A DNA stretch of 63,812 nucleotides from Falciphora oryzae (Eukaryota; Ascomycota; Sordariomycetes; Magnaporthales; Magnaporthaceae), in NCBI GenBank assembly GCA_000733355.1, contig JNVV01000023.1, positions 6,135 to 69,946 of the forward strand. Reading direction: 5' to 3'. Every line of letters starts with the position of its first letter. Positions within the stretch are counted from its first letter, which is position 1. Shown piece by piece: positions 1 to 10,724 of this stretch. The translations under genes and the position numbers were made by a program. The notes below the pieces were generated by a model. It had not been told where the DNA came from and did not search any database. It worked only from the letters and a program-made list of their open reading frames with translations.

Positions 1-333
1 CGGGTGTTAGCTTATAGGTTTCCGTTATTTTAAATAACGGGTAGCGCCCCCGCGCTAAGGTTAAATAGGCCGTAGGTAATCGCTTAATTTCGGTTTGGTT
101 CCTTTATTGCGTTACGTTTATTTCTCCTTGTTTTCGCCGAGGCCCCGCGTAAAGGTTAGGTTAGGTTATGTGTTAGTTGTTGTAATTGTAGTTCGTAGTC
201 GTAAGGTTCCTTTAACGAGGTCCTTTAGGTTTAATTTTTTAAAGCCGGAGTTGCGATAACCCTTTATCCCCTTTTGGAATTCGCCGTTTCGTCGCGGCGT
301 TTTTTCTTTTATTTCCTTTTTTTTTCCTCCTCC
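1..333. other. Unassigned repeat-like flank of Gypsy-1
   Basis: No gene is supported here. The stretch abuts the TTTTT target duplication of Gypsy-1, so it and the sequence after 7403 were once contiguous. It may be the 3' end of the minus-strand LINE that continues at 7404, but no motif confirms that. The composition (CpG retained, TpA rich) resembles the mutated transposons that follow. Confidence 0.4.
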
Positions 334-338
334 TTTTT

Positions 339-467
339 TGTCACGGGACCAAGCCCAGCACACCTGTATTTAGCTAGAGATCCGCCGGCCCCCTCCGGGG
401 CCAGCGGTCTTTCTCCTTCGTGCAACAACAAACCTTCAACCTAGTACCCAGCTGCCGCGCCGTAACA
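339..467 (+). repeat. Gypsy-1 5' LTR (129 bp)
   Basis: Starts TGTCACGG and ends CCGTAACA. It is nearly identical to the copy at 7270-7398; the terminal G to A and a few other changes are transition-type. It contains the segment GTGCAACAA (420-428), complementary to sequence immediately after the LTR. Confidence 0.95.
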
Positions 468-469
468 GT

Positions 470-478
470 TTGTTGCAC
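470..478 (+). other. Candidate self-priming site of Gypsy-1
   Basis: TTGTTGCAC directly downstream of the LTR is the exact reverse complement of GTGCAACAA at 420-428 inside the LTR, and no TGG tRNA-type primer site is visible here. Elements of the Tf1/sushi group prime reverse transcription by folding the 5' end of their RNA back onto such a site. The match is only 9 nt, so the call is tentative. Confidence 0.45.
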
Positions 479-2097
479 CTCAAACCAAAGGACACGGAAC
501 GATTCCACAGCGTTCCGCTCCTTCCCCGATACCTCGAAAGCGGCGCCGCAGCGACGAAACCCGGACACCTCGGAAGAGGCCCCAACATCCCCGCCACCCT
601 AACACAACGAAACCTAACCCAAAACCCGACAGCGTTATACCAGCGCAATACTATAATAGACCCAGCCGAAACCCCCTCACCCTTTAACCCCGTCCTAGCA
701 TTCGGACTCCTTTCCGGATACCCAGCCCTGCAAGCCCTAGCATATAAAAATGGCGAGAACTACGCAGAATTGTATCGCGACCTTGTTAACGGCCAGACCT
801 CGCCAGCGTTCCGCCAGCTCAAACAGCTAATGGGTTTCCTAAACGGCAAAATCGCTTTGCTGCAGGACGAAATAATAACCCTTTAAAGCGACGACAACGC
901 GAACACCCAACAGGTCGCTGGGCTAAGGGCGGAAGCCCAGGAACGCAACGCTACTATAACGCGTTTAAACGCGGAATGCGACCGGTTAACCCGGCAACTT
1001 GCACTGCCACAAGCCCCCCAGCCACCGGGGCTCCACCCCAGTACCGCCGACACCCCGACCATCATTACCCCTGGAACCTCCCGCACGCAATCCCCGCTAC
1101 CCTCCCTAATTACTAGCACCCCGCCGGCGACCCAAACCGCTCCCACCGGCGTTACTCCGGCGTTCCGACCGGTGGGCGCAAAACCACCCCTTTTTTCGGG
1201 GGCACATGCAAACGACGCCCAACGGCAGGAGGAATATGTCACGTGGAAATCACTCCTTAATATCAAGTTCACCCTCGACAACGCCTTATACCCCACACCG
1301 GCGACCAGAATCCTATACGCGGCCCAGCGGCTTTTAAAAGACGCGTACAAACACGTCCGAAACGCTGTCGATTCGGTAGCGGAACACCCGGGCACACCTT
1401 CATTATAAGCCCGCGGCTTTACCGATTGCGCTTCCCTTTTCGACCTGCTCGACCCGGTATATAAGATATAAGATACAAAGGCGGCGGCGCGCCGGGATTT
1501 CGACACCCTCAAACAGAAGAACACCAGGTTCGGAGATTTCATTGGCGCGTTTATTCGCTTAGCGGATATAGGCGGATACCCGGCGAATATGCGCGTGGAA
1601 GCCCTAAAAAACAAGGTTAGCAACGAGCTTTCCAAGGCCGCGATCAACCAAATTAACAAACCCGGGCCCGAAGATTTCGAAGGATGGGTTAGGATGTACC
1701 GAAACCTATCTAACAACCTCGCGGATCACGCACACAGATTATACCATAACGGCGGAACGACGGCGCCGAAACCGGGGAACCACCAACCGGCAACAGCGAC
1801 AACCCCAACACCTACGCCCGCCGGCGACCCCATAGACCTTAGCAAGATTTCGACCAGCCCGAGGGGACCTTTAACCGAGGCGCAGCGACAGCACCGACGG
1901 GACAACCATTTTTGCATATACTGCGGATAGCCGGGGCACTATGCCCTCGCCTGCCTAGCGAAACCCAAAAGACAGCAGAACGCCGGCGGATTGCAGGCGA
2001 AAAAAGACTAGGTCCTGCACATAATCGCGTGTAGGACCCGTGGAGGGATTAAAAACGACAAAAGCAGCAAAACAACGACATATATCTCCATTCCATA
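470..2097 (+). pseudogene. gag: Gypsy-1 gag (broken)
   Basis: The Gag frame can be followed with interruptions through 470-886, 1172-1408 and 1589-1930 and stays open to a TAG at about 2095. It encodes a coiled-coil-like stretch near 920-1010 and a CCHC zinc knuckle at about 1914-1952 that reads CIYCG, stop, PGHYALAC. The TAG at 1928-1930 falls where the knuckle spacing needs one residue, so it is most simply a Gln or Trp codon lost to a C:G to T:A change. No convincing in-frame ATG remains near 470. The downstream Pol frame is -1 relative to Gag and overlaps its end (about 1990-2097), so Pol may have been made by -1 frameshifting. Confidence 0.8.
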
Positions 2098-5000
2098 GGC
2101 CTTAATACAACATTTTCCTTTAACACAATACTGCTCCCCTACGGAAACCGACCGGTACCCTATCGATCACTAATCGATATAGGATATTCCCTATGGGCGT
2201 TTATTAATAACACATTCGCGCACACACATAACCTACCCAGGTTCCAACTACCGGAACCAAAACCCCTCCGCCTCGCTAACGGAGCGCTAGTAGGGCGCAT
2301 TACCGACTGCGTTAAAACCATCCACACGTTCGGGAACACCACGGAAACTATAACGTTTTATTGTTAGCCGCTAGGGGGACCGGATATTATCCTGGGCCTG
2401 CCGTAGCTAAAACACCACAACCCAACGATCGATTGGGCGGCGGGAACCCTAAGTATGGACGGCGTTACGATGGCGGAAGCCGAGCGAGCACCGGCGCCGG
2501 ACATGGAGATCCGCATTCTAAACGCACCCAACTTCCTAACCCTTTGCAAGCAGAAAGGAGTGCATACCCAAACCATACCATGGGCGAAGTTCCTCGCCCT
2601 AACCAAAAAGGACACCCCACCCGACCACCGATCGTCCGATAATCTCGCCAACGATACGCCAACGGCAATCCTTCGGGCCATTCTCCAAACGGAAAAGCTC
2701 CCCGAAGGTACGAAATTGGAACCCAGGCTCCAAGCTTTTAGGGACTGGGTCGAAAAGGCACCACATTTACGCCGGGTATCCGACGAAAATATAAAGAAGT
2801 TCCTAAAGGGGAAACCTCCTGCAACAATGGAGGAAATCCTTAACAAACTCCCCCAGAAGCTTCACGACCTAACGGAATGCTTCCTTCCCCAAAACGCGGA
2901 CACGCTACCCCCACACAGGCCGTTCGACCACAAAATCGAACTCCTCCCTAGCGAAACGCCACCACACCACCATAACCGCGCCATATCCCAGCAGGAGCTG
3001 CGCGTGGTCCGGAAGTACCTCGATACCCATTTGGCGAAAAGCTTCATCCGCCCCAGCACGTCACCGGCGGCGGCCCCGATCCTCCTCGCCAAAAAGCCAG
3101 GAGGCGGGATCAGGGTTTGCGTAAACTACCGGGGGCTAAACAACATTACGGTTAAAAACCGGTACCCAATCCCACTTATTAGGGAAACATTAGAAGCTTT
3201 ATTAAAAGCGAAATGGTTTAGCAAAGTGGACATCATAGCGGCGTTTAATCGCCTACACATCGCCCCCGGGAACGAATGGAAAACCGCGTTTATCACCAGG
3301 TTCGGACTATTCGAATACCTAGTAGCCAACTTCGGTATAACAGGTGCCCCCAGCTCGTTCCAACATTACATCAACCACACACTAGGGGACGCCTTGGATA
3401 AATACGCCACGGCCTACTTTAACGACGTCCTAATATATAGCGAAATTAAAGCGGAACACCGGCGTCACGTTAGGGAAGTGGTGCGGAAACTCGCCAACGC
3501 CGGCCTATCCATCGACATCCGAAAATGCGAATTTAACGTTAAAAAAACGAAATACCTAAAACTTATCGTTTCTACAGCGGGGATACGGATAAACCCAAAC
3601 AAGGTGGCGGCGATCCGATCGTGGGCCGCACCAACCACGCTACGGGAACTGTAACGCTTCCTCGGATTCGCGAACTTTTATAAAAGGTTCATCCGGGGCT
3701 TTTCGGCAATAGCCCGCCCGCTGACAACACTAATAAGCGCAAAGAGCTGGCCGGGCTATTTACTAGACGAGGCCGCGGCAGCGTTCCGCCGCTTCCGCGA
3801 CGCCTTTTCCTCGGAAATTACATTAGCTTTCTACGACCCGGCATTAAAAACGATTATGGAAGCGGACGCGTCGGATTAGGCGGCAGGAGGGGTCTTTTTA
3901 CAAATAAACGCGGAAAGGATACGCCGGCCAGTTGCTTTCTTTTCAGCTAAACACTCGCCGGCGGAATGCAACTACGAAATATACGATAAAAAGCTCCTAG
4001 CAATTATTAAAGCTTTTAAGGAATGGAGACCCGAGCTTTAAAGCGCCAAATCGCTAATGGAAGTTTGGACGGACTATAAAAACTTGCAATTTTTTGCTAC
4101 CACCAAACTACTAAACCAGCGGCAAATTAGGTGGTCGGAGTTCCTTAGCGACTTTAGGTTCCATATCGTATACAAACCAGGAAAAACAGCCATAATCCCC
4201 GACACGCTCTTACGCCTCCCTAGCGTTCGCCCAACGAATACACGAAACGTAACCGACGAAAAGGTAACGCTTCGCCAGCGAACTTTGCTACCCCCAAAAC
4301 GGTAGGGCCCCGGCGAAGCACCAGCGATACTACGGGTTTTCGACACGTCCGAGCACATAAACGTGCTAATAAATAGGGCGTACGTTACTTCGGAGCTGGC
4401 GCAAGCTATAATATCCTACCTGCAGGACCCAGCGAAACGACAATTCCCCACCTGGATCCGGAAGCAGGTCAAACTGGCGAAAGCCGATTACCAAACGATA
4501 CGAAAGCGCATTTACTGCAAAAAACGGCTGTTTATCCCGCCCGACGATACGTTACGACTTCAAATCCTGCATAGGACGCACAGCTTGCCACCAAACGGAC
4601 ACCCAAGGCGCAGCAAAACCTGGGATTTAATACGCAAAACTTACACCTAGCCACGTTTATCGCGAAACGTTAGCGTATTTATCCAAAGTTGCCATTTGTG
4701 CAAAATATCAAAAGTAGGGAAAAGATCCCCAAACGGACTATTAAAGCCGTTAGCAGTACCGTTTAGGCCATAAACGGATATATCTATAAATTACGTCGGC
4801 CCGCTGCCGCCATGCGAACGTTAAGGTATCGTCTACCACCATATTATGGTAGTAATGGACCGGTTAACAAAAATACGCCATTATATCCCAATAGTTGAAA
4901 CCGACGCGGGTCGCCTAGCAGACGCCTTCCTCGCGCAGGTGTACCGCCTGCACGGCACCCCCGACACCATCGTCTCGGATCGCGGCAAGCAGTTCGTATC

Positions 5001-6054
5001 CACCTTTTGGAAAAAGTTAAGCAGGAAACTCGGCGTTACGCTTAAGCATTCGTTATCGTTTCACCCGGAATCCGACGGCCAAATAAAGATCCTAAACGCA
5101 TACATAAAATAATATTTGCGGGCGTTTTGCTCATACTACCAAAACGACTAGGTCGACTAGCTCCCACTCGGAAAGTTCGCTAACAACAACCACGTATCGG
5201 AAACGACCGGGGTTTCCCCTTTTTTCGCCAATTACGGATAGAACCCCCATATGGGTACGGAACCGAAAAGTAAACGACCAGACGGCGGAACGCCGGCGCA
5301 TCAACAGGAGGTTTATAACGCTACCACCGTTACGGACAGGGTCCAAAAAGTTTGGGACCACGTTAAAGCGCTAGCCAAAGCCAGCAAAAAAAGGTACGAG
5401 GAAGCAGCGAATCGCCACCGAACCGACGCCGGGACGTTTTCGGAAGGCGACCTGGTTTAAGTCAGCACCAGGAACATAGCCACCTCGCGCCTAACAAATA
5501 AGCTTAGCGAAAAGTGGATCGGACCCTACCCAATTACAAAAGTTTACCCCCGAGCTTTAGCCGTCGACCTGCCGGCGCATCACAAACTATTCCCAGTATT
5601 CCACGTTTCGCTTATCCAAAAAGAAAACCCGGGCTTCCCAAACTAAAAAGCAATAAACAATAAGCACGACAGGCGAGCAGCCGGCGCGGTGCTAGCGGAT
5701 AACCAAAACGACGCAGACGGCGAACCAGTAGAAAAGTGGCACTTCGATCGCATTTTAAACTCGAAAGGCACACCCAACGCTTTGGAATATAAAGTAAAAT
5801 AGGCAGCACCCCATAAGCCAATTTGGCAACCGGCACGCGACCTGGAAAGGGCAAACGATAGGATTCGGGACTTCCACAAGCAGCACTCTAACAAACCCGA
5901 ACCACCGGACTGGTAGCGAAACCCGGGCGAAACGCGAACGGGGGACCAAAAGACAGCCAGCTACGCGCAAAGGGTTAGGAAAGAGGCAGCAGCACAACCG
6001 AAACCCAGGGGCCGACCTAGGGGCAGACCTAAGCAGAACCCAAACCAACAATAA
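1990..6054 (+). pseudogene. pol: Gypsy-1 pol: PR-RT-RNase H-IN-chromodomain with AT-hook-like tail (broken)
   Basis: One frame carries all Pol domains. The protease has a DIG in place of the usual DSG/DTG (about 2170-2185). Reverse transcriptase lies within the longest open piece (2455-3654), and its YxDD box reads YFND at 3415-3426, so the first catalytic Asp is Asn. RNase H spans about 3660-4300 and the integrase zinc-binding region 4363-4720. The integrase core (4846-5112) includes DRGKQF and HPESDGQ. At about 5700-5890 is a chromodomain (EYKVK, then TAG at a conserved Trp, then WQPARDL). The tail before the TAA at 6052-6054 contains PRGRPRGRP, resembling an AT-hook. The scattered in-frame TAG/TAA codons match RIP damage. 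Confidence 0.9.
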
Positions 6055-6150
6055 AGCGGTTAGGAACGCAGGTAGGGAGGGGGCGGAAACAGGGCGGAAG
6101 ATAATCGAGCCACCCGAGGCGAGCCTGCCCCAAGGGCCGAAGCCACTCCA

Positions 6151-6911
6151 TTAAAAACTAACTACCTGCCCGATTCCGGGACGCACGCCGGCGTCCCACC
6201 AAACCAGCCCATAAGGAGCGAAAAAAAGAACGGGACGAAACCCCGGCGGAAAGCAGGATACGTCACCAGAACCAAACGCGGCGCGGTTAGTACCGCGCAA
6301 CGCACGCGACCTCTGCGAGCCGGTCTCGCCGTAGCGACTACGGACAGCAGTCTCAACACCGACGAAGGCAGCGAGCAGGGCGGAAACCGCCTTGCCGCCG
6401 GCGATACGACACTCCGGCGGCATAACGTAGTAATCGTCGAAAAGATCATCCTCCGCACGCTCCTCGGCGGACAGGAACATGTAGCTACGATCGAGGAACT
6501 CCTAGCGGCCGTGCACCCAAAAGATCTCGGCGGCACCGACAAAGGCGATCATATCGTGGAAATCTCCTTCCATTAGGGCGATCGGCTGCCAGGCGAGGCG
6601 TTAGCGAAACCGGATCCAGGGATACGAAACAGGCGGAACGACGGCGCGGCGCCGGCAAAACTAACCTTTCCACACGGCTTATGGCGGAAGTTGCACTGGT
6701 CGCAATAAATGGACGAGCCGGAAATGCGATTGGCACCAATCCATAAACAAGGAAACGCCATACTGGCCTTGTTATTAAATCGGACGGTCGGGTAGTTAGC
6801 GCTAAAGCAGCGATAGTACTGGAGCTGGTGCGTCCGAAAGCAGAAAATGCAAACGGACTTGGTTAAAGGAAACGACCAGATGTCGCCGGGGGTGCTCATA
6901 ACAAGCGCCAT
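6151..6911 (-). CDS. Antisense intron-containing Cys-rich gene inside Gypsy-1
   Basis: The gene reads against the element and lies wholly between the end of pol (6054) and the 3' LTR. Exon 1 (6911-6666) starts at an ATG and encodes 82 residues with C21xxC24, C35, C55, C70xxC73, H77 and C80, a possible zinc-binding layout. It ends at a donor GTTAGT; the 80-nt intron (6665-6586) has a GCTAAC branch site and a CAG acceptor. Splicing joins PCGK to PIALMEGD in frame, giving exon 2 (6585-6151, 144 codons) and about 226 residues in all. One in-frame TAG at 6502-6504 interrupts it and is probably RIP-derived. I recognise no family, although the Cys pattern looks designed rather than random. Because the intron is antisense to the element's genomic RNA, it would survive retrotransposition. 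Pol and this gene converge, 97 bp apart. Confidence 0.7.
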
Positions 6912-6978
6912 CGTAACGACGGGCAGCGGGACGTTGTAGAAAGGGATGGTAGATCGCGAGCGTAAGGGCGGCGGGAAA

Positions 6979-7095
6979 AAAAAAACGCGTTATCGGGAAT
7001 GTGGAAGAAAGATATCCGACCGTAAAAAGGAGAAGGAAAGAAGTAAAAAGTTTTCCTGAAAGAGAGGAAGCAAAGAGAAGGAAAGGGAAAACTAA
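6979..7095 (-). promoter_or_regulatory. Pyrimidine-rich tract upstream of the antisense gene
   Basis: Read on the minus strand, this is a long C/T-rich stretch (runs such as TTTCCCTTTCCTTCTC) ending about 70 bp before the antisense ATG at 6911. Pyrimidine tracts just upstream of starts are common in filamentous-fungal promoters. It suggests the antisense gene has its own promoter, though no transcript start can be read from sequence. Confidence 0.4.
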
Positions 7096-7269
7096 AAAGC
7101 AATCGGAAAGGGGCGCGCCTTCCGGTTTAGGAAGGCACGCCTTATCACCATAGCAGGAGCGCCGCGCCACAACCAATGCGCCAGCGCCACGCCGACCGAG
7201 CGACGCCACGAAAGGGAAACACCATTAAAGCGCAATTAAAGGACCAACTGCGGTTTAAAGGAAGGGTAC

Positions 7270-7398
7270 TGTCACGGGACCAAGCCCAGCACACCTGTAT
7301 TTAGCTAAAAATCCGCCGGCCCCCTCCGGGGCCAGCGGTCTTTCTCCTTCGTGCAACAACAAACCTTCAACCTAGTACCCAGCTGCCGCGCCGTGACA
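7270..7398 (+). repeat. Gypsy-1 3' LTR (129 bp)
   Basis: TGTCACGG to CCGTGACA, same length as the 5' copy. It is preceded by a purine-rich tract (about 7256-7269) and followed by the TTTTT target duplicate at 7399-7403. Confidence 0.95.
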
Positions 7399-8564
7399 TT
7401 TTTAATCTATTCGTTTATAATGTTTGCAGATAAAACGTAATTTAGGATGCGTTTTATCCGCAAAAACCACCGAGTCATTTTCGCCGCCTCCTCCTAACGG
7501 TTTAACGTTAACGTTATTGCTTCCGATATTATTTGTAGCAAGGTTATTCGTTTTTCGCGAAAGCTAAGGCAATAACCCAGTACGTAAGCGATTGTTTCCA
7601 GGGATTGCCCGTAAAGGCATTCCGCGTCCATTTTTAAAATTCGCTTCGACGCTAAATAGTTTTTTAACCCCAACCGTTCCATATATAGCTAAATTAATAG
7701 GGAGCTTTCGGTTTTATATAGGTTTTGGTAAAATAGTAGCTTTTTTTCGCTTAGCTCCCTTTTATTCGCTTTTATTTATTATTTCGTACGGGTTGCGTGT
7801 TTTTTTTATTGCTTCCTTTATTCCTTTTCGATAGCTTTTTCAGGGGGTTAATTTAATATCCAATTTGTTGCCTTTTCGCGTTTGCGTATTTTTTTGGACG
7901 TCGTTGCGGATTGTCGCCTTTTCGTGCTTTTTAATCTTTTTTTTACCCTTTTGTATGCTTTTTCGATTTTTTCCGCCATTCCGTTATTTCGTAGCTTTTT
8001 TTTCGAAATGGGCGATTCGTTCGTTTAACTAAATGTTAATTAGCGCTACGTATGTTTTTGCTTTTAACAGCCTTTATAATGTGCTTTTATATGCTCCAGT
8101 CGTTTTTTTTAGGCATTCGTTTTGCATTTTCGCTTATGCTTTAACCACCCCTTTAGGTTTTTATAAGTTCCCATCGAATTTGTGGTACGCGGGGGCTGCG
8201 AACCTTAAAGCCGTTTTAATTACCGCCAAATATAAATGTTTAGTTTTAATAAACGTGGGTTTTTAAGTGGTCGCTGCGAAGCGTATAAAAAATAGCTTTT
8301 TGTGTTTTATTTTATCGTATGTTTTTTTATATATATTGGGTTCATTTTAATTTAGAGTTAATCCAAAAGCCCAAAATTCGGACGCTTTCCTCGGTTTTCC
8401 TCGGCTTTACTGTAACTTCCCCGAAACGTAACGGAAGGGTAGGGGGCGATTTCCGTTTTTTAATTAGCCAAATAAATTAGTATTTGCTTAGGTCGAATTT
8501 CGCTCCGAATTTGGTTGCCCATTTAACGTATACGTCGTGTGCTATGTTAAATTTTTTTATTGCG

Positions 8565-9815
8565 TTAGTCGTGTTACGGTTAAAGCTAATTAGGTTGGTA
8601 TCGTTTGCGAACCTAATCGATGTTACCCCTTTTACCCCGCGGAGGCTTTTGTATAGCTTTACGGTATAAAGGATAAATAGGATAGGGGAAATTGGGGAAC
8701 CCTATAAGATTTCGCAAAATATTTTTAACGTTTCAGTATTTTCGCCGTCGAAATAAAAAGATATTTTCTTTCCATTTAAAAAGCTTTTTAGTAATTGTAA
8801 TAGCTATAACGTGGTTCACAAGCGAGTGGACCACACAAGCGAGTGGGCCACTTCCAAATCTTATACTAAACGCCGTTTCCGACCCCCTTGCTAAATCGAC
8901 CAATTTTTATCCAAATTGGCTAAAATTTGCTATAGCAACTTTTAATTATAAAATGGAATTTTTGTAATTTTCTTGAATTTTTTAACATTAAATTGGGTTA
9001 AATGCATTAATTTAACCCCTGTAAAACCTAGATTTTTAAATAACTAACCCGATTTAGTAATGATAATTTAAAGAAAAATGCAAAAAATTAATTTTATAAT
9101 TAAAAGCCGGTATGCCGAAATTTAGCCGATTTGGATAAAAATTGGTCGATTTAGCAAGGGGGTCGGAAACGGCGTTTAGTATAGAATTTGGAAGTGGCCC
9201 ACTCGCTTGTGTGGTCCACTCGCTTGTAAACCACGTTAGTGGATATCCGTACTTTTTAAGCTCGTCTAATAGGCGTAAATGCGATACCGTATCGAAAGCG
9301 CCGCTAATGTTAAAGGATAGGAACCCTATTACTGTTTTCGCGTCCTAGGCTGTGTTAATTACATCTGTAAAAAGGCGCATAGCTGTTTCCGTCGGTTTGT
9401 TTTTCCGGTTTCCTATTTGTTCGTCGGGGAATAGCTGATACTTTTTTGCTGTATCTTTTATGCGGTTTACCAAAATTCTTTTTAAAACCTTCCCTATAGT
9501 TTCCAATAAAGCGATCGGTTTCCAAACTCCGATTGTGCTAGGGTTTTTGTCGGGTTTTTGTAGGATAATAGTGCGAAACCGCCGGAACTTCGCGGGGAAG
9601 TAGCCGTAGTTTATGCACGCGGTAAAAAGCTCCGCTATAACCAAAAACAGGACAGGTCCTATTGCTAATAGGCCTCCGCTCGGGATGCCTGTTATTCCTG
9701 GTGCCTTTTATAATCCGGTCTTTCGCAGGACCCTTTCCACGTCCTTTGCGGATACCCCTCGGCGAACTTCCAATGGGGTAGCGTTTGTAAAGGGGTCGTC
9801 CGGAACGTCCGAAAC
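8565..9815 (-). pseudogene. LINE ORF2 reverse transcriptase (broken)
   Basis: Conserved LINE RT blocks are readable on the minus strand: KAPGITGIP, then RTIILQKPDKNP and VWKPIALLETIGKVLKRI (block A region), DEQIGNRKNKPTETA, and ISGAFDTV. The frame is then interrupted by MITE-1 (8809-9236). Beyond it come a TAG at the Arg/Gln position of GSPISPILF and FANDTNLI, in which the FADD catalytic box has become FAND. The second catalytic Asp lost to Asn matches the damage in the Gypsy RTs of this window. The RNase H/C-terminal part continues to about 7494. Confidence 0.85.
8809..9236. mobile_element. MITE-1: palindromic pogo-type MITE (428 bp)
   Basis: Begins ACGTGGTTCAC and ends with the matching inverted terminus (CCACGT at 9231-9236, one mismatch at the Gly/Ala-equivalent position GTAAACC). 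It is flanked by TA (8807-8808 and 9237-9238). The two halves are inverted repeats of roughly 190 bp, so the whole element can fold into one hairpin. Inside each end are two adjacent 17-bp direct repeats, ACAAGCGAGTGGACCAC and ACAAGCGAGTGGGCCAC. It carries no coding capacity and interrupts the LINE RT. Confidence 0.93.
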
Positions 9816-10100
9816 TGTCACACGGAAGAACCTGTGGACTCACCTAATCGGCCCCACAAAAGGTCCGAAAACCGGTATAGGTGCCTAACGGCCTTAAGGC
9901 CTAAAGGCCGAAGGCCGGAATGGCAATGTGAATCATATATTTAATACTTCGCACGGATCACAGGGTGGTTTATATAAACCCTGCCATCTCCTATATCCTC
10001 TATAAAAGATTCCTTTTTCCTTAAGCATTTTTTAAGCCCATAGAAAGATTATTTGCAATATAGAGATCCTTTTCCAAACCGTTTTTAACCCCTTGTTACA
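9816..10100 (+). repeat. Gypsy-2 5' LTR (285 bp)
   Basis: TGTCACACGG to CCCTTGTTACA. It contains a TATATAAA box at 9971-9978, a plausible promoter for the genomic RNA, and AAAGATTATTTG at 10044-10055, complementary to the priming site just after the LTR. Confidence 0.95.
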
Positions 10101-10110
10101 AATAATCTTT
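10099..10110 (+). other. Self-priming site of Gypsy-2
   Basis: CAAATAATCTTT straddles the LTR end and is the exact 12-nt reverse complement of AAAGATTATTTG at 10044-10055 in the LTR. No TGG tRNA primer-binding motif is present. The same pair occurs at Gypsy-3 (one transition) and, degraded, at Gypsy-A. This matches the Tf1-type mechanism, in which the 5' end of the transcript primes its own reverse transcription, and predicts RNA starts near 10044, about 70 nt after the TATA box. Confidence 0.7.
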
Positions 10111-10724
10111 TTTTCGCTTTGCCCCCTAACGGAAGCCTCACTATCTTTCTTCCTAAGCTTTGGAGAGGCCCTGTCAATCGGTACCCCCAAACCCCAACTG
10201 TTGCCTTCTTTAGCGAATAAAACCCTAGGGCCATACCACAAACATTTTAACTGTTACCGGTGTTTTTAAACGGGTAAAAGCGAAAAGAATATACAAGAGG
10301 GTCGTTTTACCTTTTTAGTCGCCCTAGCGAAATTACGGGACTCCAAAAGAGGCCGGAAGATTTCCTTTGTACGTTTGGGACTTTACGCTGCCTAGGAATA
10401 TAAGGAACCGGACCCCCTTATTTCGTTTGCAACGACATCTCCTTCCTTACCAAGCGATTTTGGCATGCCGGCCCGGGAATTAACGGAATCCCCTTTTTTG
10501 CCCAGCGATTCCGGTATACCTGCCGATACGATGCCGGCCCAATCTGGAAAAGCGGCCGGAAAAGCCCCCGAAGGCCCCTCCTGGTCTATACCGGAAGAAC
10601 GCTAAAATACCCCTATGCTTAACGATCAGGGGGCACTTATCTTGTATTCGGCACCCCCTTTAGCATAGCCTTCGAATAACAAGCCCTTATATCCATAAGA
10701 CGCCTTCAGGACCCCCCGGGCTGG
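10101..10724 (+). other. Gypsy-2 untranslated leader
   Basis: About 620 bp between the priming site and the Gag ATG at 10725. No gene is seen. The same leader is recognisable in Gypsy-3 (22769-23391) and, inverted, in Gypsy-A (38967-39580), so it belongs to the element. Confidence 0.7.

Larger units (their letters stand above)
339..7398 (+). mobile_element. Gypsy-1: full-length Ty3/Gypsy chromovirus, RIP-scarred
   Basis: A complete LTR retrotransposon of 7060 bp. Two 129-bp LTRs begin TGTCACGG and end CCGTGACA (CCGTAACA in the 5' copy), an 8-bp inverted terminus, and the element is flanked by TTTTT at 334-338 and 7399-7403. Inside, in order, are Gag with a zinc knuckle, protease, reverse transcriptase, RNase H, integrase and a chromodomain, all on the plus strand. 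An unusual 1.2-kb non-coding interval (6055-7269) before the 3' LTR carries an antisense gene. The polypurine tract AAAGGAAGGGTAC lies just before 7270. Stop codons replacing Gln and Trp, and Asp to Asn in the RT active site, show that it is dead. It interrupts or abuts the LINE. Confidence 0.95.

Noticed and set aside
883..1716. 277-codon minus-strand open frame
   Set aside because: It lies opposite Gypsy-1 gag and has no motif; long antisense frames are common opposite GC-rich coding sequence.
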